A stretch of 19,926 bases of DNA from positions 1 to 19,926 of the forward strand of contig JABUQX010148327.1 in NCBI GenBank assembly GCA_015478945.1. The letters are read 5' to 3'. Source of the stretch: Trachelipus rathkii (lineage: Eukaryota > Arthropoda > Malacostraca > Isopoda > Trachelipodidae). The notes beneath the pieces are model-generated. The model was not told where the DNA came from and made no database searches. It was given only the letters and a program-made list of their open reading frames with translations. The stretch's first letter is position 1, and the number at the start of each line of letters is the position of its first letter. The translations under genes and the position numbers were made by a program. Shown here one piece after another: positions 1 to 11,032 of this stretch.

Positions 1-25
1 TAACCATGCGGGAGCGGGACTGTTC

Positions 26-59
26 GGTGAGGTGAGGTGCGGTGTGGTGCGGTGGGGGG
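26..59. repeat. G-rich imperfect pentamer repeat (GGTGM-like)
   Basis: Short imperfect array of GGTGA, GGTGC and GGTGT units ending in a run of G. At least four G-runs lie close together on the plus strand, so a G-quadruplex is conceivable. It is not a recognisable telomeric repeat. It is cut by the window edge or its unique flank, so its full extent is unknown. Confidence 0.5.
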
Positions 60-72
60 CCATATACGGTGA

Positions 73-103
73 TAATATATATATATATATATTGTGTGTG
101 TGT
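73..103. repeat. Compound (AT)n-(TG)n microsatellite
   Basis: About ten AT dinucleotides followed by about five TG dinucleotides. On the minus strand this lies just beyond the 3' end of the non-LTR element fragment. RTE-like elements commonly end in short tandem repeats, so it may be the element's tail or its insertion site. Confidence 0.8.
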
Positions 104-181
104 ATTACATTCACTTTTGCCCGCTTGAGGCGGTAGTGGTGCGTACAGCCTCCCTCATTCACACCCCCTCTCATCTCGCCC

Positions 182-700
182 TCACCCACCTCCTCCACCC
201 CACTCTCTCGCCAACACCCTACCCTCTTCCTCCCCCATCCCTCCCTCCTCCAGCATCTCCTTTATTCCATCCATCCACCTCCTTCTTGGTCTCCCCCTTC
301 CTCTCTTTCCTATCCCCTCCGCCTCCCAAACTCTCCTAACCACTCTCTGTTCCTCCATTCTCACCAAATGCCCATACCATCTTAACATTCCCTTCTCCGC
401 TCTTCCCACCAGACCATTCCTCCAATCACATCTCTCCCTCACCACCCTATTCCTAATCCTCTCCCTTCTACTGACCCCACAAACCGCTCTCAACCCCTTC
501 ATCTCAAATACTTCCAACTTTTTCCTAGACCTGGCATTCAACCCCCACGTTTCACACCCATACAGCACCGCTGGTACACAGATTTTCTCAAACATACTTA
601 TCTTAACTTTCTGTGATAGATCCCCCCCTTTCCATATTTCTCTCAGACCACTCAAAGCTCTCATTCCTTCACCTATTCTATGCTCTATCTCCTCCTTCAT
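182..700 (-). pseudogene. RTE-type C-terminal region of non-LTR polyprotein
   Basis: About 170 open codons with the LYGCETW block, then RWYGHLVRM and a basic GKRGRGRPRRRWMD stretch. This arrangement is typical of the region after RT in RTE-like polyproteins of crustaceans and other invertebrates. It probably contributes to RNA or DNA binding, but its exact role is unclear. It is the longest intact piece of the element and is separated from the FADD piece by about 70 bases with a frame change. A near-identical DNA segment recurs at 3739-3858. Confidence 0.8.
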
Positions 701-772
701 CCCTCCCCCTTACCCAACTCCATCCCTAAATATCTAAAAATCTTTACTTCTTCCAATACTACACCCCCTCCT

Positions 773-1681
773 CTAACCTCTCCCCCCCCCCTTTCTCTCC
801 TCCTCCCCAAACCCTAACACTTTATTACCTGGGTTTATTTTAAGCCCCTTTTGTCCACACACCCTCTCAAACTCCCTCACCAAATACCTCAGCCCTTCCG
901 CGTTCTTCGCCACTAGGGCAGTATCATCCGCAAACAATATCATGTTCACTTCCCTTCTATCATTTCCCATTCATTAATTCCACCCCCTCCCCTCCCTCAC
1001 CATTCCTCTGCAAACACTCTCATAAACAATTGAAGATAGCCACGGCAGACACACCCCTGCCTCAATCCACACACCATCCCAAACATCTCACTCTCCCCTC
1101 CTAACACTCTCACACACATTCTACTATTCCTATAAAAAGCCCTAATACCTTTCCCTAAATTACCCCCACCCCATTTTCCTCCAACACCCTCCATAATTCA
1201 CCCCTATTTACTCTATCATATGCTTTCTCTAAATCTAGAAAACACCCATACACTTTCCCTTTCCTCTCTATACTTTTCTCCACAAGCATCTTTAATGTAA
1301 ACACTTGATCCACACACCCTCTTCCCTCCCTAAACCCTCCTTGTTCTTCCCCCATTCTCCCCTCCGTTAAACCTCTTACTCTCTCAATCAGTATCCTACC
1401 ACACTTAAAAGACATATACCTCTATAATTCCCACATTCCATCCTATCCCCTTTCCCCTTATACAGAGGAACCAAACAACCATCCTCCCAATCCTGTGGTA
1501 CCTCACCACTCCTCCAACATATGTTATATAATCTATACAGCCATTCCTCCACCCCTCTACCTCCTTTCTGCAACATTTCCATTCTCACACCATCCAGACC
1601 TGCGGACTTCCCTTTTTTTCCTTTATTCACAGCCCTAATAATTTCCTCCATTTGTATTTCATCCTCCCCTCCCCACTTCAC
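773..1681 (-). pseudogene. Non-LTR reverse transcriptase domain in four frame-shifted pieces
   Basis: The pieces cover the RT core in order. 1681-1388 carries the fingers with a GLDGV block, PLYKGKGD and NYRGICLLS. 1415-1155 carries GFREGRGCVDQ and motif A in LEKAYDRV, with the catalytic Asp. 1194-997 carries a GLRQGC motif B. 970-773 carries motif C, FADDTALVA, with the catalytic Asp pair. Each piece ends in a stop or shifts frame, so no functional polymerase can be made. Catalytic residues are retained, which suggests decay after insertion rather than selection for an inactive protein. All motifs match APE-type non-LTR RTs and not LTR-element RTs. Confidence 0.85.
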
Positions 1682-2443
1682 TCCCCATCCTCACCTCTTG
1701 CAAATCTTCCTCCCCTCCCCCACCCACTTCATTCAATAATCCACTAAAATACTCCCCCCACCTCTTCCTCACCCTATCCTCTCCTCCTATCCACTCCCCA
1801 TCTCCTCCCTTAATCCTCTCCCCCAACCCCTCCTTCTTCTTCCTTTTTTTATTAACTTCTTTCCAGAACAACTTGCTCCCCGATTCAAAATTTTCCGTCA
1901 CTTTTCTACACCATTCCCCTTTTGCTCTTCTCTTCGCCCTCTCCACCACCCTCTTTGCTTCCACTCTAACCCTTCTATATTCTTCCCATCTATCTTCTCT
2001 CCTACTTCCCAACCATTTCACATAAGCCTCCTTTTTCCTTTTCACCACCTCCTCACTCCACCATTCACTCCCTTTCCTTCTGCTTGCCCCCACCCTTTTT
2101 ACTCCACATACCCTTCTGGCCTCTTCACATACTGCCTCTCTGAATCTCTTCCACTCCCCCTCCACCTCCCCAATTCCCGTCCCTCTCACGTTTCTCCACC
2201 TGTCCTCCATACCTCTCCTAAACTCCCTCCCACACACTATCTCCTCCAATTTTTCCACCTTTATCACTTCCACTCTCCTCTTTTCTCTCCTCTCCCTAAC
2301 CATCACCTCTCCTCCCATAGCAACCACCAAATAGTGATCCGATATCCCCCTTCCCGCCCCTCTAAATACATTTACATCTAGCAATCTACCTCTATCATTC
2401 CCATTTACACACACATAATCTAGTAACGCCTTCCCCCCCGTTA
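1659..2443 (-). pseudogene. Non-LTR endonuclease C-terminus and linker (broken)
   Basis: This open segment continues the endonuclease in a shifted frame. It contains the SDHYLVV block near residue 25, matching the conserved SDH motif (catalytic His) that ends AP-endonuclease domains. About 200 residues of strongly basic and charged linker follow (many K, R, E and W residues), as found between endonuclease and RT in RTE-like proteins. A seven-G homopolymer (plus-strand C run near 2436) sits at the frame change from the preceding segment. The downstream end overlaps the first RT segment in another frame. Confidence 0.75.
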
Positions 2444-2460
2444 ATGTATACTTATGATTC

Positions 2461-2954
2461 TCACTTTTTTTTAAACCACGTATTCCCCACTATCATTCTT
2501 CTTTCGACACACAACTCTACCAGACTTTCTCCATTAGCATTCCTCTCCCCTACCCCAAAAGGTCCTATTATTCTTCCCACCCCCACCCTTCCCACTCCCG
2601 CATTCAAATCTCCCAATAGACAAATTTTTTCATTTACCCCAAAACTTTCCCAACACTCATTCAATTCTCCCCAGAATCTTTCTCTCTCCTCCTCTCTCGC
2701 TCCATTCACTGGTGCATATGCACAAATAAAAACCCACATTTCCCCCCCGAATTTCACTTTTACCCACATTATCCTAGAACTCACCTGTTTACACAATCTC
2801 ACCTTGTCCCACATCTCTTTCCTCATAACTAATCCCACCCCTTCCCTCGCCCTCACTCTCTCGTTCACCCCAATCATACCCTTAGCATTCTCAAAATTCA
2901 TCTCCCTCTGTCCTTTCAACTTAGTTTCTGTTATCCCTAGCACATCTTTTTATC
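2461..2954 (-). pseudogene. Non-LTR endonuclease domain, N-terminal part (broken)
   Basis: About 165 codons resembling the apurinic/apyrimidinic-type endonuclease that nicks target DNA to prime reverse transcription. Visible motifs are the TETK block near the start (metal-binding Glu), a central GDLNAGVG block corresponding to the GDxN catalytic motif, and a late NTWFKK segment. There is no Met start: the first codon of the open stretch is GTG inside the domain, and upstream sequence is stopped or microsatellite. The frame ends in an eight-base A run (plus-strand T run near 2465-2472), consistent with a homopolymer-length indel. The domain continues in another frame just downstream. Confidence 0.8.
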
Positions 2955-2956
2955 AG

Positions 2957-2981
2957 TATGTATGTATGTATGTATGTAATA

Positions 2982-3013
<32 letters not shown>

Positions 3014-3614
3014 ATAATAATAATATATATATATATATATATATAATAATATACTAATAATAATAATATAATAATAATAATAATAATAATAATATATATA
3101 TAATATATATATGTATATAATAATAATAATAATATAATAATAATAATAATATATTTATATATAATATAATAATAATATAATATATAATAATAATAATATA
3201 AAAATATTAATAATAAGATAAAAACATTTACATAGAGGAATTTTTTATATGTATATAAAAGTTTTCTATAATCATAATAATAATTTAATAATATTAATAA
3301 TAATATAATAATATATATATATAATACTCAATAATATAATACATATACTCAATAATAATAATAATAATAATATGTAATATATGTATATAATAATAATATA
3401 TGTAATAATAATAATAATATATATAATAATAATATATGTAATATATATATATATCTTCTTTAATATATATAATATATGTATATAATAATAATATATATAA
3501 TAATATTAATATATATAATATATATATATTTACTTTAGTATATGTTACACAAAAATATTCAAAATATTTTTCTACACCCATGTATCAATTTAAAGAAATA
3601 TATATATAATATAT

Positions 3615-3647
<33 letters not shown>

Positions 3648-3700
3648 TATATATATAACTATATATATATTTATCTTGTTATGGTTTATTTATAATGCTT
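2957..3700. repeat. AT-rich microsatellite block (TATG)n, (AT)n, (TAA)n
   Basis: It opens with about five TATG units, then alternates (AT)n with (TAA)n and (ATA)n for over 600 bases. Short non-periodic islands occur near 3200-3290 and 3540-3600. No gene is visible. Open frames here only encode runs of I, Y and L and are repeat artefacts. Confidence 0.9.
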
Positions 3701-3738
3701 ACTTTTTCCTTGGGCGGAGACAGTGAATTACTAGTATG

Positions 3739-3858
3739 ACCTCTCACTCACACCTCGCCCTCACCCACCTCCTCCACCCCACTCTATCTCTCGCCAGCGC
3801 CCTACCCTCTTCCTCCCTCATCCTCCCTCCTCCAGCATCTCCTTTATTCCATCCATAT
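3739..3858 (-). mobile_element. Second fragment of the RTE-like element 3' end
   Basis: About 120 bases closely match 150-272, sharing the blocks from the CTCGCCCTCACC segment to TTTATTCCATCCAT in the same orientation. Small differences include a four-base insertion (TATC) and several substitutions. It stops abruptly at an (AT)n tract, so it is an independent 3'-end fragment or a duplicated piece, not a tandem copy of the whole element. The 38 bases before it (3701-3738) are unique and unassigned. Confidence 0.8.
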
Positions 3859-3909
3859 TATATATATATATATATAATATATATATATATATAACATATA
3901 TATATATAT

Positions 3910-3984
<75 letters not shown>
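3857..3984. repeat. (AT)n microsatellite
   Basis: About 125 bases of AT dinucleotide repeat interrupted by a few AAT, ACA and ACT steps. It borders the RTE-like fragment on its left. Confidence 0.9.
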
Positions 3985-3986
<2 letters not shown>

Positions 3987-4034
3987 GCACTCAGACCAGA
4001 AGTAGTAAGTGGACAGGTTCAGTGACAACTTTTG

Positions 4035-4090
4035 GAATACGGGCGTAGCGTATTCTTATCAGCTTTAGCTGATAAGAACTGATAAGAACC
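4035..4090. repeat. Nested inverted repeats in a unique island
   Basis: Two overlapping palindromes lie in a 150-base island (3985-4130) between microsatellites. GAATAC (4035-4040) pairs with GTATTC (4050-4055). TTCTTATCAGCT (4053-4064) is the perfect 12-base reverse complement of 4067-4078 with only two bases between. A further direct copy of CTGATAAGAA follows at 4080-4089. Function is unknown. It could be a transposon terminus remnant or simply a cruciform-forming sequence. Confidence 0.75.
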
Positions 4091-4123
4091 CATGTTTTTA
4101 GTAAGAAGTTAATGGATATGTCA

Positions 4124-4258
<135 letters not shown>

Positions 4259-4342
4259 TCCGACTCCGAATTATTACGTCGACAGTTGTTAAAAACGATT
4301 CCCATAAGAGTTATTGTTTTGCACTCCTGACTCCGGCTTCTG

Positions 4343-4404
4343 CTCCGACTCCGACTCCGACTCCGACTCCGACTCCGACTCCGACTCCGACTCCGACTCC
4401 GACT
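4343..4404. repeat. (CTCCGA)n hexanucleotide array
   Basis: About ten units of CTCCGA with near-perfect periodicity inside a GC-richer island (4259-4475) surrounded by TTA arrays. Depending on frame it would read as Ser-Asp, Thr-Pro or Arg-Ser dipeptides. No supported gene surrounds it, so coding is unproven. Confidence 0.9.
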
Positions 4405-4475
4405 TCGGCTCGACTCCAAACTCCGGCCGCGATTCGAATCCGTCACCGTTTCAGCCAGGCGAACGAGTCTGTATG

Positions 4476-4838
<363 letters not shown>

Positions 4839-4860
4839 TACCTCATAATAAACGTTTGAA

Positions 4861-5332
4861 AAATGTTTTAGAAAATAAGAAAGAAGAAGAAGAAGAAGAA
4901 GATGGAGAATATGAAGAAGAAAAACAAGAAAGAAGAAGAAGAAAAAAGAAGTATGAAGAAAAGTTGTAGAAGAATGGATTAATAAAGAAAGAAGAAAACA
5001 GAAGAGAAGAAGAAGAAGAAGAAGAAGAAGAAAGAAGAAGAAAGAAGAAGAAAGAAGAAGAAGAAGAAAGAAGAAGAAGAAAGAAGAAGAAGAAGAAGAA
5101 AGAAGAAGGAGGAGGAGGAGAGGAAGGAGGAGGGAGGGGAGGAGGGAGGAGGAGGAGAGGAGGGAGGGAGGAGGAGGAGAGGGAGGCAGGAGGAGGAGGA
5201 GGAGGAGATGGAGGGTAGGAGGAGGAGGAGGAGGGAGGAGGAAGGAGGAGGAAAGGGGAGGAGGAGGAGGAGGAGGAGGAGAAGAGGAGGAAGGAGGAAG
5301 GAGGAGGAAGGAAGGAGGAAGGAAATGGAGTC
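4861..5332 (+). repeat. About 470-nt near-pure purine tract (GAA)n to (GGA)n
   Basis: The plus strand is almost entirely A and G. The left part is AGAAGA-rich and the right part GGAGGA-rich, with only isolated pyrimidines. Long homopurine-homopyrimidine DNA can form triplexes. The minus-strand open frame across it (Ser, Pro and Phe runs) is low-complexity and not a credible gene. Confidence 0.9.
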
Positions 5333-5407
5333 AGATTAAGGATCAGCACATATTGCGTGTGTTTGGTTATTACATTTTGAGGACAGTCCTATGTATTTGT
5401 AGTTATT

Positions 5408-5527
<120 letters not shown>

Positions 5528-5578
5528 GAAGAAAGTGATCCCTATGGGATCAGACAGACACAGATCGCTCCGAAACAC

Positions 5579-5945
<367 letters not shown>

Positions 5946-7284
5946 AAGCAGTAAATCAGTAAATCCTTTATCCCCTACTCTCTCATTAGTCTCTACCATC
6001 CTGGTCTATCGAATCTATTGGTTCGATCTGTTTTCAGTGTTGTCATTTTCGGTTAAAACTTTATAACATAAAAATCAGTTCTTTTATACACTAGTCCAAC
6101 AGTATTTTGTAAGTTTTGCCCATTAATAAACTACTTATAGCATCATCTGGTCTAAGAATATAATGTTTGTAATAATTTATACTTTGCTGTGAATGTGATA
6201 ACATAACAAAGTTTAGTATTAAAATGCTGTGCATAATCTGATTCTAGATCTCTGTGTACAACATTAAACCTAACTGGCTTGCTGAATGGCTGATAACGTG
6301 TTAAGTTCTATACTTAACAGCGGTAAATTAACTAACATGGCATACAAAACGTAACCTATGCCTACTTTGTCAAGCATATCTCTAACATAGCAATGTTAAT
6401 TTCCGATTAACATGATAATATTTAACAAAAATACATCATAACCTTGTATAATTATCATTCTGATCAACGAATATAGACTAACGTAACAAAGTTTTTACAT
6501 TAATAAAGCTTACATAGCATCATCTGAAACTAAGAATATATTCCAAGACAACAAACTAACACACCTTAAACATGAATAAACTGTTAACATTAACAGAGTC
6601 AATTAACACCAGTAAAGTAACTAACATTGCATGCAAACGTAACCTCTCATACTTTTCAAGCATGTGCTCTGCTCATGTTCTGGTTTTACATCGATACAAT
6701 ATTAACTAAATTTATGCGACCTATCTAGTTATATTTGGATAAAATTATTATATATTGCCAAAGTTTTTACATTGGTATAATATTTAACAAAAATTTATCA
6801 TAACCTTACACAATCATTATGATCTAACCAATGTTATAAACATATTAATTTTGTCCAAACATAACACTAAAAATAAGTTTCGAATAAAATGTCATAGTAA
6901 AGTGTAATAGTTCACTGATTTTTAAAACAGGAAATCAGTAAATCAAACCATCCAGGCCCCATCCTACTCCCTAACCACCTAACCGTGACCTTATGATCTA
7001 TCGATCCTAGTGATTCAGATCACACATCGAGTATATTTCGGTTAAACATAGTACAAAAATAAGTTTTTTTATACTAACCAACGAATATATGCTAAAATAA
7101 CATTGTTTCATATTAATTAAGCTAACACTTCTTACATTTAAATTAATGCACATGACAAAACCTAACATACCTTACGCTCGAATAATCTATAACACATTAA
7201 CAAAGTTCCACACTTAACAACACTAAAGTACCTAACACAGCGTACAAAACGTAACCTATACTTTTCAGATATCTATACTTATAT
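5946..7284. repeat. Degenerate tandem repeat array, left of the LTR element
   Basis: Recurring blocks show irregular tandem organisation. CATCATCTG plus CTAAGAATATA occurs near 6141 and 6518 (about 377 apart). TATTTAACAAAAAT recurs at 6419 and 6781 (about 362 apart). A block around AAATCAGTAAATC recurs near 5950 and 6930, giving a larger period near 980. GTAACCT with flanking words recurs near 6351, 6639 and 7251. Copies are diverged by substitutions and indels. No gene is seen. The same family continues at 17938 and 19190, so the LTR element and the PC4-like gene interrupt a larger array. Confidence 0.75.
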
Positions 7285-9475
<2,191 letters not shown>

Positions 9476-9491
9476 TCTTTGGCCCCCCATT
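9476..9491 (-). promoter_or_regulatory. Polypurine tract (plus-strand DNA primer)
   Basis: On the minus strand the 16 bases immediately upstream of the 3' LTR are purine-rich, a six-G run followed by CC and AAAGA, ending exactly at the TGTAATGC LTR start. This is where LTR elements carry the RNase H-resistant primer for second-strand synthesis. The two C bases make it imperfect. It fixes the 3' end of the internal region right after RNase H. Confidence 0.75.
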
Positions 9492-9544
9492 ATGAAGCAA
9501 ATTGGTACATTTTGCTTTATGTACATGATGTTAAAACATTGGTT

Positions 9545-11027
9545 TCATTTACATGGTGCTCCTTCTTCAGTAGCGACTTCTGATGATGAAACCAAAGTAT
9601 CTTCGGCATACGACCTACTGAGATAGTCGGCTATGACATTATCTCTCCCACTTATATGATTTAGGATAAATCTGAACCTTTGCAAGTATAAGGACCATCT
9701 CATTATCCTATTATTTTCATACCTCTTCTTGTTCATAGCCGTCAGCGGTCTATGGTCGGACTGTAGGATAAATTCCTTCCCGTAGAGGTATGGCTCGAAT
9801 TTTCTAATGCCCATAACGATCGCTAATGCCTCCTTCTCTAAAGTTGAATATCTCTGCTGTGTTACAGACAACTTTTTACTCCCATATGCGATCGGATGGA
9901 GAATTCCTCCATCTTCTTGTAAGAGGACGTATCCTAATGAAGTGCCGGACGCATCCACTTGCAGCGTGAATGTTTTCTCCAATTCTGGCATCTTCAGGAT
10001 GGGCTTCGAGCTCAAAGCTTCTTTTAACTTCTCAAACGCCTGCTGGTGTATGGATTCCCATCTAATCTTCGTTGGCTCACCCTTCTTTGTTAAGTCGGTC
10101 AATGGCGCTGCAATCTGTGCATAATTCTTTACAAAATCCTGGTAGTAACCAGTGAGCCCTAAGAAAGACCTTACTTGCTTCTTATTCTTAGGTGGCTCTG
10201 TCTTCTTAATTTTGATTACATTGTCTTCATGTAATCCTTTAGTGCCATTGCCAATAAAATGACCTAAAAATTCAACGCTCGACGAGGCGAACTCGCACTT
10301 CGTCGGCCGGATGGTGAATCCCTCCTCTTGAAGTCTTTGAAGTACAGTCTCAATCGTGATCGTATGCTCGCGCCAGGTCTGAGAGTGGACAATGATATCG
10401 TCAATATAAAAGTCGACATCATTGATTCCATCCAGAATCCTGCGCATAGACCTTACAAGCGTTGCTCCGGCATTCACCATACCGAAGGGCAGCTTGAGGT
10501 AATGGAAATGTCCGTCTTCGGTTGAAAAACCGGTTTTGTAGCAATCCTCAGGCTTTATTTTTATCTGCCAATAGCCTTTGGCTAAATCAAGTTTTGAATA
10601 AAACTTGTCCTTGGCGAATTTGGTGAACAAAGTCTGAGTCGTAGTCATGGGCTCAGGATCGAAGACCGTAATCCTATTTAAGGCCCTGTAATCTGAACAT
10701 ACTCTTTTACTTTCCATCCTTTTTCTGGACAACGACAACTGGCGCTGAATAAGGCGACGTAGAGGGAACAATGATGCCCATTCTTATCATCTTATCTGTT
10801 TCCTTCTTCAATTCCGTCCTTGTCGTAAATGGTAACTTGTACGGCTTCAGCCTGATGGGGGTATCATCAATAAGGTCTATTGCATGATAGTAATTCTTTG
10901 CGGTGTCTGTAAAAATTCCTTCATGCTTCTCTAAGATCTCCATTAGTTCTCTCCTCATATCATCTGTTATGTCTTTACTAATCTTGGTATCGGACAGCCT
11001 CTCCTTTCGTACCATGGTGGGGTCCAT
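9545..11027 (-). pseudogene. pol (RT-RH): Reverse transcriptase-RNase H, broken by one-base insertion
   Basis: The RT frame opens at about 11050. The first ATG is at 11027 in good context (GAAATGG), 6 bases after the integrase stop. The first piece (to 10707) has the RT N-terminus with a KPYKLPF-like segment and VVVVQKKDGK, then stops at a TAA. Homology resumes at once in the next frame (KRVCSDYRALN), so one extra base near 10709 breaks the gene. The second piece carries motif A in LDLAKGYWQI, LPFGMVNAGATL, and the catalytic YIDD (residues 122-125 of that 408-residue open frame). RNase H follows with Asp273 (QVDASG), Glu314, Asp339 (QSDHRPL) and Asp382 (ADYLSR). All catalytic residues remain. 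It ends 70 bases before the 3' LTR, with no integrase after it. Confidence 0.9.
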
Positions 11028-11032
11028 TTCCA

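Larger units (their letters stand above)
140..2955 (-). mobile_element. 5'-truncated, decayed RTE-like non-LTR retrotransposon
   Basis: Reading the minus strand, conceptual segments follow in the order AP-type endonuclease, linker, reverse transcriptase and RTE/BovB-like C-terminal domain, which is the order expected of one APE-containing non-LTR retrotransposon. They lie in different frames, with breaks near 2455, 1665, 1410, 1180, 985 and 735, so the copy is dead. Homology starts at the first endonuclease motif (about 2954), where it abuts a TATG-repeat and AT-rich tract, so the 5' end is truncated. There is no LTR. The plus strand is strikingly C/T-rich, so the coding strand is purine-rich. 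The RTE-like clade is inferred from the endonuclease and C-terminal motifs. A Jockey or other APE clade is less likely but not excluded without a phylogeny. Confidence 0.85.

Noticed and set aside
94..339. Plus-strand open frame of 81 codons
   Set aside because: Pro/Ser/Leu-rich antisense shadow of the RTE-like C-terminal region.
2444..3046. Plus-strand 200-codon open frame
   Set aside because: Antisense shadow of the endonuclease segment running into AT repeats; no recognisable domain.
4425..4445. GATTCGAATCC, resembling the T-arm or B box of a tRNA
   Set aside because: The word is itself palindromic, and no A box, acceptor pairing or cloverleaf could be found around it, so neither a tRNA nor a tRNA-derived SINE is supported.
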